From contig CAWFGW010000015.1 in the NCBI GenBank assembly GCA_963815495.1, positions 1-64,000 of the forward strand: a stretch of 64,000 nucleotides of DNA, in the 5' to 3' direction. Shown in pieces: positions 16,205 through 24,871 of this stretch. The notes under the pieces were generated by a model. That model was not told the DNA's origin, made no database searches, and saw only the letters and a program-made list of their open reading frames with translations. Source of the DNA: CAWFGW01 sp963815495 (GTDB lineage Bacteria; Bacteroidota; Bacteroidia; Cytophagales; JAAEPT01). The stretch's first letter is position 1. Each line of letters opens with the position of its first letter. Position numbers and translations under genes: made by a program.

Positions 16205-17152
16205 TTAAAACCAATAAGCTAAAAGTAACTTTATATCATATCGGTTAAGATCAAGTGTAAAAGGTGGAGCACTAAGATTAAAGCCGCTTACATATTTAGC
16301 ATTTGTAATTTGTGCAGAATTATAGTCTAAACTTGCTCCAAGCGAGAGGTGAGGGTCAAGCATATACATATAAGTCCCTCCAAAACTATAGGTTATATTA
16401 TCTCCGGTAGTAGATGACAGGAATGTTTCAGAAATTGACTCTTCTTCTGAATAGTATGTATATCCAAGTGTTAGCTTTCCCAGAAAAACATGTTTTTCAT
16501 TGGAAGAGATTGACCGGACAAAAAAAGTAGGTCCGAAATAACTTATACGAACATTAAAACTGTAGTTTCCTTGTAAATAAATGTCATTGATTGTATCGTT
16601 TATATAAGCATTTTTTATTAAAACGTTAGAAATGTGTTGAGAGAATTGGAGTCCAAAACCTATATTATCATCAATAAAATATCCGGATTCTAGTCCCCAG
16701 ACACTACCGTGAAATAAATCAGAAACAAAGTCTTTTTGAAATTGAGATAAACCAGATGGAACAGCTAGAGTTCTATTACTTATACCCGCATTTATTGACA
16801 CGAAAAAATTTAGTTCTTTACCATAAGAAGGTAAGTTCTTGGGTTTAGAGATATATTTAGGTGTATTGTAAGGTTGAATAGTCACTGGTTTAGGTTGTGA
16901 AACAGTTTTCACCTCCTCCTTTTGTACCGCCTTTTTTGTGGTATAATAATCCACTTTAAAGGTTTTAATGGTTGCCATAGCCAAACTATCCCGCTTAAAC
17001 CGATGATTTACGATTTGGTTAAAATACATGTAACTGTTTTCATTACGAGTAATTAAACAGTTCAACGAATCACCATTCGTTTTTACGATTAAATCTTGAG
17101 CAAGCAGTTGTGATGCCATAAATGTTAAGAATAAAAATACAACGCTTCTCAT
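16205..17152 (-). CDS. outer-membrane beta-barrel protein of unknown function
   Basis: I choose ATG 17152, giving 315 residues that start with a clean signal peptide (MRSVVFLFLTFMASQLLAQ). The TTG at 17191 would overlap purE and put 13 charged residues in front of it. An N-terminal segment DLIVKTNGDSLNCLITRNEN resembles a small beta domain often found before Bacteroidota barrels. From about residue 110 the pattern GKELNFFVSINAGISNRT and repeated aromatic strands, ending in IKLLLAYWF, indicate an 8- to 10-stranded barrel. No function can be named. It lies downstream of purE on the same strand, 35 bases away. Confidence 0.82.
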   Translation of the reverse strand: MRSVVFLFLTFMASQLLAQDLIVKTNGDSLNCLITRNENSYMYFNQIVNHRFKRDSLAMATIKTFKVDYYTTKKAVQKEEVKTVSQPKPVTIQPYNTPKYISKPKNLPSYGKELNFFVSINAGISNRTLAVPSGLSQFQKDFVSDLFHGSVWGLESGYFIDDNIGFGLQFSQHISNVLIKNAYINDTINDIYLQGNYSFNVRISYFGPTFFVRSISSNEKHVFLGKLTLGYTYYSEEESISETFLSSTTGDNITYSFGGTYMYMLDPHLSLGASLDYNSAQITNAKYVSGFNLSAPPFTLDLNRYDIKLLLAYWF

Positions 17153-17187
17153 AACTTTCAATTTAGACGTTTTTCCAGCCTTTGTCC

Positions 17188-17670
17188 TCAATGTTTTTGG
17201 CTGAATCCAAGAACTTTTGATTTTAGACTGGCTTTATAGTCCTCCAGGTTTTTACCAATTTTTTCATCAAAAGCACCCACCATACTTGCTGCTAAAATTC
17301 CTGCGTTTTTGGCACCATCTAAGGCAACTGTTGCCACAGGAATTCCACCTGGCATTTGAAGAATCGATAAAATGGAATCCCAACCATCAATTGAATTACT
17401 TGATTTCACAGGAACACCAATCACTGGAAGTGGTGTTAATGAAGCCACCATTCCTGGTAAGTGGGCGGCACCACCAGCACCAGCAATAATTACTTTTAAA
17501 CCACGTGACTTTGCCGATTGTGCATATTCAAACATCCGTTCAGGGGTTCTGTGAGCTGAAACGACTGTTAACTCATAAGAAACACCTAACTCCTCCAACA
17601 TTTCTGCGGCTTGAGACATTATTTTTAAGTCGGACTGGCTGCCCATTATTATTCCTACTAACACACTCAT
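17188..17670 (-). CDS. purE: N5-carboxyaminoimidazole ribonucleotide mutase
   Basis: PurE converts N5-CAIR to CAIR in purine synthesis. The 160-residue protein has the class I signature GIIMGSQSDLKIM (about 6-18) and SAHRTPERMFEYA (about 39-51). GAGGAAHLPGMVASLTPLPVIGVP and DGWDSILSILQMPGGIPVATVA are also intact. Its ATG overlaps the purK stop by one base (TAATG), so the two enzymes that act in sequence are translationally coupled. The C-terminus after LEDYKASLKSKV is slightly longer than the family core but unremarkable. Confidence 0.97.
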   Translation of the reverse strand: MSVLVGIIMGSQSDLKIMSQAAEMLEELGVSYELTVVSAHRTPERMFEYAQSAKSRGLKVIIAGAGGAAHLPGMVASLTPLPVIGVPVKSSNSIDGWDSILSILQMPGGIPVATVALDGAKNAGILAASMVGAFDEKIGKNLEDYKASLKSKVLGFSQKH

Positions 17671-18809
17671 TAGGCGATTACTTTTATGTTGTTTTTAACA
17701 AATTCTACTTTTTCTTTTAAACGGGTCATGTCATCATCAATGATGGTGATATGACCCATTTTACGATGAGGCTTCGTCATGATTTTACCATATAGAAAAA
17801 CACTTACCCCTTCTATTTTCATGATTTCTTCTAAGCCATCATAAATAGCCATGCCTTCATAGCCGTCTTCACCTAATAAGTTGACCATGGCTGACGGTCG
17901 TTTAATAGCTGTGGAACCTAAAGGTAAGCCAAGTATGGCCCGTAAATGTTGTTCGTATTGTGAAGTGAAATTGGCATTAATGGTTTGATGCCCACTATTG
18001 TGTGGTCGTGGGGCTACTTCGTTGACTAAAACCTCACCTTGTTTGGTGACAAATAACTCAACCGCCAAAATACCAACAATGCCTAGTTTTTCTACTACTG
18101 TTTTGGCTATTTCTTGTGCTTTCTTTTCTATGGATTTATCTAACGCACAGGGTGCAATCAGGTAGTCCACCAAGTTATATTCCGGATGGAAAATACACTC
18201 TACCGCAGGGTATACCGATATTTCTCCTTGAACATTGCGTGCTACAATTACCGATATTTCAGTTTGAAAATCAATGTAGCTTTCCAGTAAACTAGGCGCG
18301 TCAAAGGCTTTGTCCAAATCATTCAAGCTATTGAGCCGTTGTACGCCACCACCATCATAGCCACCTTTTCCCAGCTTTTGAAAAGCAGGTAAAAAATCTG
18401 AGTGATTGTTAATGTCTTCACGGTTGTTAATCAACACAAAGTCGGGTGTTGGGATTCCGTTGTCTTTATAAAACTGTTTTTGAATACGTTTGTCTTGAAT
18501 GATTTCAATAACCCGAGGTTGTGGGTATACAGGAATTCCTTCTTTTTCGAGTTGGTATAGCGCTTCCACATTGACGTTTTCGATTTCGATGGTCACCAAG
18601 TCGACTTGTTTCCCAAAGTTGTAAACCGAATCGTAATCCGTTAAAGTGCCTTTCCTAAATTCGGTGGAGAACCCGCTACATGGTGCCTGACTGCTCGGGT
18701 CCATCACTGAGGTGTGTACATTGAGGTTGACACAGGACTGAATCAACATTCTACCTAACTGTCCACCTCCTAAAATTCCTAATTTGAAATCTTGATAAAA
18801 CTTTACCAT
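17670..18809 (-). CDS. purK: 5-(carboxyamino)imidazole ribonucleotide synthase
   Basis: PurK uses ATP and bicarbonate to carboxylate AIR to N5-CAIR, the substrate of PurE. The 379-residue ATP-grasp protein starts MVKFYQDFKLGILGGGQLGR at ATG 18809. Inside are KLGKGGYDGGGV (ATP-grasp glycine loop, about 147-158), VLVNEVAPRPHNSGH (about 262-276) and the C-terminal HKMGHITI-like block. A TTG 15 bases upstream is a poorer start. A minus-strand TACTTTTG box at 18821-18814 lies only 4 bases ahead of the ATG, so the transcript may be nearly leaderless, but I could not find a -33 partner. Confidence 0.96.
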   Translation of the reverse strand: MVKFYQDFKLGILGGGQLGRMLIQSCVNLNVHTSVMDPSSQAPCSGFSTEFRKGTLTDYDSVYNFGKQVDLVTIEIENVNVEALYQLEKEGIPVYPQPRVIEIIQDKRIQKQFYKDNGIPTPDFVLINNREDINNHSDFLPAFQKLGKGGYDGGGVQRLNSLNDLDKAFDAPSLLESYIDFQTEISVIVARNVQGEISVYPAVECIFHPEYNLVDYLIAPCALDKSIEKKAQEIAKTVVEKLGIVGILAVELFVTKQGEVLVNEVAPRPHNSGHQTINANFTSQYEQHLRAILGLPLGSTAIKRPSAMVNLLGEDGYEGMAIYDGLEEIMKIEGVSVFLYGKIMTKPHRKMGHITIIDDDMTRLKEKVEFVKNNIKVIA

Positions 18810-18843
18810 GGGGCAAAAGTACAAAAAATGAACTTTGTATATT

Positions 18844-19752
18844 TTAAAATTTCTTAAACTTCATTAACTCATCCCAATCAGCGTCAGAAACGGCTGTTTT
18901 GTTGGTTATAATTGGCTCTACTTTAAATCCTTTTTTCCGATACAATTCAATCAACCCTTTTTTGCCTGCCAAATGACCAGTTCCCACGGCTATGACTAAG
19001 GACTCTCCGCTTTTTATCCGTTCATAAGTTTTGTCAAACATAATTTTGTTACGTTCATCAATCAGTTGACTCATCCATTTACCATAGGTTTTATCTTCTT
19101 TCATGAGCTTAGCCACGGTAGCCAAGTCTCCATTTACATAAGCTGTAATGATGTCATTTAAGACTACATTAACAGAGTCTTCTTCCGTAAGTGCTTCTAT
19201 GATGGCTCGACTAGGCATTTCATCCATTACTTTTAATTGTTCTTCTACGTTTTCAATTCCTAATACAGGGGTGTTTTTGGCCATAGCATAGTAATTTAAA
19301 AATTGATCTAAGGCCATAGGCGCGTTATCACTTTCATCCAGATGAGTTAACATGATAAATGTAAGTAGGGTAAATGGCTTAAAAGACGAAAAGGGTTCGA
19401 TGGAATTACCCGTTTGAGATTCAAATTCTTGTTTAATAAGTGCATACTCTTCTTTCGAAAACACATCTTTCAATGTTTTTCCATCGGGAAGCATCATTAA
19501 CCCCACCATTTCAATGGGATTGATTGCTGATAAGTCAAGCTCTAATGCCAAATAATCTGCTTTTTCAATCGCTGGTAGCAGTGAATCACTTAACTCAAAA
19601 ATTTGTTTGTCTTGAATATGTATGGTTCCAAACAAATAAGAAGGTTTTTCTAACCCTTTACCTGAAATGCGCCAGAAAACCGATTGTGCATTTGTAGCAC
19701 CAGCTAGAAAGAAAAATAGGGCAAAAAGCCCTATTTGATACTGTTTTTTCAT
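18844..19752 (-). CDS. TraB/GumN family protein
   Basis: The 302-residue secreted protein has a signal peptide (1-22, cut before QSVFWRISG). The TraB/GumN motifs follow: YLFGTIHIQDKQIFELSD (about 39-56), YLALELDL, and the C-terminal VIAVGTGHLAGKKGLIELYR (about 256-275). The family is related to the Tiki/TraB metalloprotease-like fold, and the GTIH and GTGHL blocks carry the conserved histidines. In bacteria the physiological substrate is unknown. It lies between purK and a YceI gene on the same strand, with 18 bases to the latter. Confidence 0.88.
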   Translation of the reverse strand: MKKQYQIGLFALFFFLAGATNAQSVFWRISGKGLEKPSYLFGTIHIQDKQIFELSDSLLPAIEKADYLALELDLSAINPIEMVGLMMLPDGKTLKDVFSKEEYALIKQEFESQTGNSIEPFSSFKPFTLLTFIMLTHLDESDNAPMALDQFLNYYAMAKNTPVLGIENVEEQLKVMDEMPSRAIIEALTEEDSVNVVLNDIITAYVNGDLATVAKLMKEDKTYGKWMSQLIDERNKIMFDKTYERIKSGESLVIAVGTGHLAGKKGLIELYRKKGFKVEPIITNKTAVSDADWDELMKFKKF

Positions 19753-19770
19753 GCAATAAAGTTACAGAAA

Positions 19771-20346
19771 TTACTTTACTAAATCAGCAAGGATAGCTAC
19801 ATCCATTTTCAAATCATAAGGTAGCTCTGCTTTGTCTTTTGGCAACACAAACGATCCTTTAAAGTCAACCTCTTTTTTACCTAAAACCACCGTTGCAGTA
19901 AAATTAACAGGGATGTCTATTCCTGTTAATTTTACAATGCCGTCAATATTGTAGTTAGGTTTTCCTTCAGCCACATCCAATCGTTTGGCTTTCACAATTT
20001 TAAAAGTAGCCTCTTTGTATTTGGCCAGATTCAATTGTTCATCTGAACGCATCTCCACCACCAACTCGCGGTTGAAGCCTTCATCGGCAATGTCAGTGCA
20101 GGTAAGCGTTTGCATGTTGATGTAAGAAAACCCGTTTAACAACGTTTTAACATCAAACTTGAAAGTGCCAGATTTAAAATTGAGGTTGCCCGTATGGGTA
20201 GTGCCATCTTCTGCAATGCTAGTCCATTGAATAGTTGATTTACTGGCGTCAAATTTGTACGTGTCAGGAACACCATTGGGAGCCATTGTAAAGGAAAAAA
20301 GCCCTAGAAGGAATGTGAATGAAAGTAGTGAAGTTATTTTTTTCAT
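19771..20346 (-). CDS. YceI family lipid-binding-like protein
   Basis: The 191-residue protein has a signal peptide (about 1-22). A YceI lipocalin-like barrel follows, with YKFDASKSTIQWTSIAEDGTTHTGNL near the start and SGTFKFDVKTL and YKEATFKIVKAKR in the middle. The end is FKGSFVLPKDKAELPYDLKMDVAI. YceI proteins are periplasmic or secreted beta-barrels that bind isoprenoid-like lipids in structurally known members; the ligand here is unknown. The gene is 18 bases from the TraB/GumN gene and may share its transcript. Confidence 0.88.
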   Translation of the reverse strand: MKKITSLLSFTFLLGLFSFTMAPNGVPDTYKFDASKSTIQWTSIAEDGTTHTGNLNFKSGTFKFDVKTLLNGFSYINMQTLTCTDIADEGFNRELVVEMRSDEQLNLAKYKEATFKIVKAKRLDVAEGKPNYNIDGIVKLTGIDIPVNFTATVVLGKKEVDFKGSFVLPKDKAELPYDLKMDVAILADLVK

Positions 20347-20421
20347 AATGATTAATTTTTTGAAAATACGGATATAAGATACACTTTTTAAAAGACAATG
20401 AGTGGTTGAAAATCATAAAAT

Positions 20422-20429
20422 TATATTTG
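20422..20429 (+). promoter_or_regulatory. putative -7 box upstream of the GNAT-nitrilase gene
   Basis: TATATTTG is a full TAnnTTTG match 86 bases before the ATG at 20516. The nearest TTG is only 13 bases upstream, shorter than the usual spacing, so the promoter is uncertain. Confidence 0.35.
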
Positions 20430-20515
20430 ATACCAAGCGATAAAAATACTTCAACATCTATTTACATTTGACTCATTAATTTAGAACTAAGAAGACCTAC
20501 TATAACTATACAATT

Positions 20516-22039
20516 ATGAGCCTGGAAATCACGAACATCGAATTGGATTTTTTTACCTTGGCAGATTACCAAGAGTTAAAGCAAGTAATGATTAGCTCGT
20601 ATTATGCTGACCCAAATGCTTATTGGGAAGAGCACCAGATTAAAACGTTGTTGGAAAAATTTCCTGAAGGTCAAGTGGTTTTAAAGGTGAATGGTGAAAT
20701 CGCAGGTGGCGCGTTATCAATTATCATAGACCATGAAGCATTTGACGGTGCACATACGTACAAAGAAATCACGGGCAATTTTATGTTTGACACACATGAC
20801 CCTGAAGGGGATATGCTTTACGGTATTGATGTATTTATAAAACCCGATTTTCGCGGATTGCGATTGGGTAGGCGATTATATGAATATCGAAAACAATTGG
20901 CTGAAAGATTCAATCTGAAAGGTATATTGTTTGGAGGTCGAATTCCCAATTACCACCTCTATGCTGATGTGTTGAATCCTAAAGAATATATCGAAAAAGT
21001 AAGATCAAGAGAGATTCAGGACCCCGTATTGAACTTTCAGTTATCAAACGACTTCCATCCTGTTCGGGTATTGAATGGCTATTTAGATGGGGATAAGAAA
21101 TCCATGGAGTTTGCTGTTTTGTTGCGTTGGGATAATGTGTATTACCAAAAGCCTGCGACTAAAGCAAAAATAAAAAAACGGGTAGTGCGATTAGGTTTGC
21201 TACAATGGCAAATGCGGAACTATGCTAATTTGCAGGAATTGATGCAACACGCAGAATTTTTTATTGACACATTAAGTGGTTACAATAGTGATTTTGTGTT
21301 ATTTCCTGAATTTTTTAATACACCCTTGATGGCAAAAAATAATGATTTGAATGAAGCCGAATCCATTCGTAAATTGGCAGAATTTACTCCTGAAATTGTG
21401 AAAGAGTTTTCACGGCTTTCTATCAAGTATAATGTAAATATTATTACTGGTAGCATGCCAGAAAAAGTAGGGCTAGACTTATACAATGTTGGTTATGTAT
21501 GCAAAAGAGATGGTGCAGTTGAGCGCTATGAAAAAATTCACGTGACCCCGAGTGAGGAAAAATGGTTAGGAATGAAAGGGGGTAATAAATTAAAAGTGAT
21601 TGATACCGACTGCGGTAAAATTGGTGTGTTAATTTGTTATGACGTGGAGTTTCCTGAGCTAAGTCGTTTGTTGGCAGAAGAAAAAATGGAAATTTTATTT
21701 GTCCCCTTTTTAACGGATTCTGAAAATGGGTTTTCGCGCGTGCGGTTTTGTGCTCAAGCAAGAGCTATTGAAAACGAATGTTATGTCGCCATTGCGGGGA
21801 GTGTTGGCAACCTACCAAAAGTGAATAATATGGATATCCAGTATGCCCAATCAATGGTGTTTACGCCTTGTGATTTTAGTTTCCCTACCGATGGTATTCG
21901 ATCCAAAGCAACCCCGAATTCAGAAATGATTTTAATTTCTGATGTGGACCTGGATTTACTTCGAGAGTTACACAACTATGGAACGGTAAAAAATTTAAAG
22001 AATAGACGTAAGGATGTTTATAATGTAGTGAGGGTTTAG
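20516..22039 (+). CDS. bifunctional GNAT acetyltransferase / carbon-nitrogen hydrolase
   Basis: The 507-residue protein joins two enzymes. Residues about 5-215 are a GNAT acyltransferase with the acetyl-CoA loop DFRGLRLGRRLYEYRKQLAE (about 119-138). Residues about 222-507 form a nitrilase-superfamily domain with all three catalytic residues visible: Glu in FPEFFNTPL, Lys in YEKIHVTPSE and Cys in VLICYDVEFPELSRLL. This fusion occurs across Bacteroidota and elsewhere. The substrate is not established, but an amide made or broken alongside acyl transfer is suggested. The gene stands alone between divergent YceI and a convergent 93-aa gene that ends 4 bases away. Confidence 0.93.
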   Translation: MSLEITNIELDFFTLADYQELKQVMISSYYADPNAYWEEHQIKTLLEKFPEGQVVLKVNGEIAGGALSIIIDHEAFDGAHTYKEITGNFMFDTHDPEGDMLYGIDVFIKPDFRGLRLGRRLYEYRKQLAERFNLKGILFGGRIPNYHLYADVLNPKEYIEKVRSREIQDPVLNFQLSNDFHPVRVLNGYLDGDKKSMEFAVLLRWDNVYYQKPATKAKIKKRVVRLGLLQWQMRNYANLQELMQHAEFFIDTLSGYNSDFVLFPEFFNTPLMAKNNDLNEAESIRKLAEFTPEIVKEFSRLSIKYNVNIITGSMPEKVGLDLYNVGYVCKRDGAVERYEKIHVTPSEEKWLGMKGGNKLKVIDTDCGKIGVLICYDVEFPELSRLLAEEKMEILFVPFLTDSENGFSRVRFCAQARAIENECYVAIAGSVGNLPKVNNMDIQYAQSMVFTPCDFSFPTDGIRSKATPNSEMILISDVDLDLLRELHNYGTVKNLKNRRKDVYNVVRV

Positions 22040-22043
22040 CGCA

Positions 22044-22325
22044 TTAACTCTCCAAATATTCCTTTAACAACATTCCAACAGTAGGTTTCATTTGCTCTAC
22101 AAAAATGTCCTTTTCAACGTTGTCATCGAAATCAATGCCTTTTTCGTTTAAAATGTTGTTTAAGGTATCAACAATGTGTTTGGTAAAATCTTGCATGCCT
22201 ACCACGCGTTTGTTAATAGCATCCCCAAAATCATCCGCTTTAACTTTTGCCCACTTGTCTGACTTAGCAATATCTAAACGTACTCTAGTGATGAGTTCTT
22301 CTTTTACTTCGTTGTTCGTATCCAT
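22044..22325 (-). CDS. small conserved-type hypothetical protein
   Basis: The 93-residue protein from ATG 22325 (MDTNNEVKEELITRV) is soluble and mostly helical, with no signal or membrane segment. It is acidic overall, with charged helices such as EVKEELITRVRLDIAKSDKW and DNVEKDIFVEQMKPTVGMLL. I do not recognise a family. The further upstream TTG at 22334 lies inside a -7 promoter box, which supports the ATG. It is convergent with the GNAT-nitrilase gene, with 4 bases between stops. Confidence 0.75.
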   Translation of the reverse strand: MDTNNEVKEELITRVRLDIAKSDKWAKVKADDFGDAINKRVVGMQDFTKHIVDTLNNILNEKGIDFDDNVEKDIFVEQMKPTVGMLLKEYLES

Positions 22326-22331
22326 GCGACA

Positions 22332-22339
22332 CAAAGGTA
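22332..22339 (-). promoter_or_regulatory. -7 box of the 93-aa protein gene
   Basis: The minus strand reads TACCTTTG, a full TAnnTTTG match ending 6 bases before the ATG at 22325. The short distance would give a very short or absent leader. No clear -33 element was found. Confidence 0.4.
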
Positions 22340-22364
22340 AGACAAGCAGGGGGATTGTAACACC

Positions 22365-23138
22365 TTATTTCGAGCGAATATTCTCTATAGCTGTTTTCAT
22401 GTTGTCAAACGTAGCAAAACCATACGTTACAGGATGCAATGTTGTATTTTTTTTGAGCAACACACAAGGGTAACCTCTCACACCCCATTCCCTGTTCATC
22501 ATAAACTCCTTGTTGGTTTTGATTTTCATAGCATCAGACAAAAACAGCGGCTTAAATTGTTGAAACTCGATGCCGAATTTATCGCATATTGAAGCATAAA
22601 AATCGACCTCGTTAGGGTTTTCATTTTTTACGTAAAATTGGTATTGCACAGCCTCAAAAAAAGCTAGGGGATCTTCTACATTCAATTCTTTAGCTGTAAC
22701 CACTGCTCTGCAGGATGGTTCGGTGTCATAATCAAAATTTGCTTGATCAAACAAACTGTAACTAAAGGGTTGACCGCTACGCTCGTTTACTTCTTCCCAA
22801 TGGTGGCGAAGAAATTCTTTGAAATTCTCATCCCATTCTTCTCCGCCTCCAGGGCGTAATCCACCAACTACAATTCGAAAATCAATGTTCTGACTATTGT
22901 AATGTGCTTTTAATTCTTTTAAAGCAGGAGCGATACCCCAACACCACGAACACATGGGGTCACCCACATAAATAATTTCAAAGTTCCTGCCATCTACTGG
23001 TGCCTGGGCACTATTTTTGGACAAATTAGCAGGAGTACAAACACCTGTTTCAGGATCACATGATTGATCTTTCATAGTTGCATTTTTGGTTTGGCAGGAT
23101 ATTAAAATCCATATAAAGAAAGGTATATACCTAGTCAT
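22365..23138 (-). CDS. DsbA/FrnE-like thioredoxin-fold lipoprotein
   Basis: From ATG 23138 the 257-residue protein starts with a lipoprotein signal (WILISC, lipid-modified Cys near residue 14). A linker with the pair CDPETGVC follows. The DsbA-type domain begins with YVGDPMCSWCWGIAPALKEL, whose CSWC is the redox-active site. GGLRPGG and the cis-proline-like GYPCVLLKK near the C-terminus fit the FrnE/DsbA family. It should act on thiols in the periplasm, tethered to a membrane. The extra Cys pair in the linker could be a second redox site; this is inference. It lies just downstream of a terminator ending the DUF4197 gene. Confidence 0.9.
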   Translation of the reverse strand: MTRYIPFFIWILISCQTKNATMKDQSCDPETGVCTPANLSKNSAQAPVDGRNFEIIYVGDPMCSWCWGIAPALKELKAHYNSQNIDFRIVVGGLRPGGGEEWDENFKEFLRHHWEEVNERSGQPFSYSLFDQANFDYDTEPSCRAVVTAKELNVEDPLAFFEAVQYQFYVKNENPNEVDFYASICDKFGIEFQQFKPLFLSDAMKIKTNKEFMMNREWGVRGYPCVLLKKNTTLHPVTYGFATFDNMKTAIENIRSK

Positions 23139-23144
23139 GGCACT

Positions 23145-23177
23145 AAAAAACAAAACTCACGAAAAAAGTTCCGTGAG
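23145..23177 (-). terminator. terminator after the DUF4197 gene
   Basis: On the minus strand CTCACG (23177-23172) pairs with CGTGAG (23161-23156), followed by a T-rich run (TTTTGTTTTTT). It starts 35 bases after the DUF4197 stop and lies just upstream of the DsbA-like gene start. Confidence 0.65.
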
Positions 23178-23211
23178 TATGAAAACATTCCATCCTATTT
23201 CATGAGGGGAC

Positions 23212-24105
23212 TTAGTCCGTATCTCTATTTCCAAATACTTTACGCAAAATTTCACTCACGTAAGCAAAAGGATTTAAACGAATTTTTTGTTCTTCGTTTC
23301 TTACTTTGATGAAAAGACCATCTAAAGCTTTATTGGTTCCATATTCAGAAATGTCTGTTGCTCCAATAGTGCTAACGTTGAACGCACTGCTAATTGATGT
23401 TCCACCTAATTCTTTTGTTAGAATGGTATTGTAAGACCCGACATAGTCTTCATATAACTCAACCACGCTTTTACCCCCAACAGTAACATTTTTCAAAGCA
23501 GAATCAATTGTTGGTTCATATTTATAAAATAGAGGATTAAACGTTTTAGTACGTAGATAACTTGTTGCGGCAGTATCTTCTCCATTTAATATAGCTAAAC
23601 CGTCAGAAATGGTCATGGTAGTAATCGCATTTTTAAATACTGGACCAGCCGATTTTGCTGCAGCTTCAGCAGCTCTATTCAAGCCTAAAATTAAAGAATC
23701 TTCTTTGCCCTTTACACCATTAACTTTCCATAAAAAACCACTTCCAAATGGGTTTTCGATTCCAAAACCATTATTGTATAAATCTTCACCTGAAATAGTA
23801 AAAGTCAACCCAAATTCTGAAATTGTTCTATTTTTTGATTTTAAAGACTCGATTTTATTTTGAATTTCTTGTGGCAACAAAATCTTTACCGCCTCATCTT
23901 TAAAATAGCCATTAGCTTTAGATAATACGGAGGTGGAAGAGTCAGTACCTGTGGTCAATGCTGTTTTTAATCCATCAATAATTTCACTATCCGACAAATT
24001 GCTGTTGCCAGTGTTTTTGATGAAATCATCTAAATCTTCTTCCGTACATGAAACAAGGGAACAGAATAAAACGAAGGCTGGTAACAAGAAGAATAATTTT
24101 TTCAT
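23212..24105 (-). CDS. DUF4197 domain lipoprotein
   Basis: The 297-residue protein has a lipoprotein signal (FVLFCSLVSC, Cys near residue 20). The DUF4197 domain follows, with LSDSEIIDGLKTALTTGTDSS, SKANGYFKDEAVKILLP and LNRAAEAAAKSAGPVF. KALDGLFIKVRNEEQKIRLN and the C-terminal SEILRKVFGN complete the pattern. The family is widespread in Gram-negative bacteria, helical and periplasmic, with no known function. It is followed by an intrinsic terminator, and lies 38 bases after aat on the same strand. Confidence 0.9.
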   Translation of the reverse strand: MKKLFFLLPAFVLFCSLVSCTEEDLDDFIKNTGNSNLSDSEIIDGLKTALTTGTDSSTSVLSKANGYFKDEAVKILLPQEIQNKIESLKSKNRTISEFGLTFTISGEDLYNNGFGIENPFGSGFLWKVNGVKGKEDSLILGLNRAAEAAAKSAGPVFKNAITTMTISDGLAILNGEDTAATSYLRTKTFNPLFYKYEPTIDSALKNVTVGGKSVVELYEDYVGSYNTILTKELGGTSISSAFNVSTIGATDISEYGTNKALDGLFIKVRNEEQKIRLNPFAYVSEILRKVFGNRDTD

Positions 24106-24143
24106 AGGTTCAATTTAACGATTTTTTCATTGAAAAGACAGCT

Positions 24144-24827
24144 TCATTTTTCAGTCCACGATCCAATTTGTGAAGGGCTTTGCAAAGACCTTTCCAAATT
24201 TAATAAAAAGGACTCACGGGTTATTTCTTCTGCGCCCATGCTTCCTAAATGGTCGTTGTATACTTGGCAATCAATGAATTCAAAACCCCAGATTTGCAGT
24301 TTATTACGCAGTTTAATCAATGCAAGTTTTGAAGCATTGCTTTCTTTAGAAAACATTGATTCTCCAAAGAAGGCTTTTCCTAATGAAACCCCATACAAAC
24401 CACCAACTAACTCTTTGTTTAACCATACCTCAACTGAATGTGCAAAGCCTTTTTCATGCAGAGCGATATAGGCTTGTTGCATTTCTTCTGTTATCCAGGT
24501 GCCTTCTTGACCCTTACGGGGTGCTTGCTGACAGTTTTTAATGACCTGCGGAAATGCCATGTCAAAAGTTACCGTAAAATTAGTTTGGCGGATTACTTTC
24601 CGCATACTCTTTGATGTTTTTAATTTTTCTAACCAAAGGATACAGCGAGGGTCTGGTGACCACCACATGATGGGCTCTTCATCGGAATACCACGGAAAAA
24701 TTCCTTTTGAATAAGCTTGAAGTAAACGTTCAACACTTAAATCACCATGAACAGCCAACAAACCATCTTCTGCTTCCGAGGGATCTGGAAAACCTAAATA
24801 AGTTGGATGTAAACTATAAATCGGCAC
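24144..24827 (-). CDS. aat: leucyl/phenylalanyl-tRNA--protein transferase
   Basis: Aat adds Leu or Phe from charged tRNA to proteins with N-terminal Lys or Arg, marking them for ClpS/ClpAP degradation. The 227-residue protein has the family landmarks FPDPSEAEDGLLAVHGDLS, AYSKGIFPWYSDEEPIMWWS, HSVEVWLNKELVGGLYGVSLG and FFGESMFS. The C-terminal FEFIDCQVYNDHLGSMGAEE is also present. The start is GTG at 24827 (MPIYSLHP), with no better ATG nearby. Length matches the family. Note that the ATPase found elsewhere in this window is ClpC, so the partner protease route in this organism is unclear. Confidence 0.94.
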   Translation of the reverse strand: MPIYSLHPTYLGFPDPSEAEDGLLAVHGDLSVERLLQAYSKGIFPWYSDEEPIMWWSPDPRCILWLEKLKTSKSMRKVIRQTNFTVTFDMAFPQVIKNCQQAPRKGQEGTWITEEMQQAYIALHEKGFAHSVEVWLNKELVGGLYGVSLGKAFFGESMFSKESNASKLALIKLRNKLQIWGFEFIDCQVYNDHLGSMGAEEITRESFLLNLERSLQSPSQIGSWTEK

Positions 24828-24871
24828 TATTTTTTTGTGTATGGCGTTAAGTAGTAACTTGTGTTAAAATT

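Noticed and set aside
17217..17489. Plus-strand 90-codon frame opposite purE
   Set aside because: It is the shadow of a highly conserved gene and has no promoter or family features.
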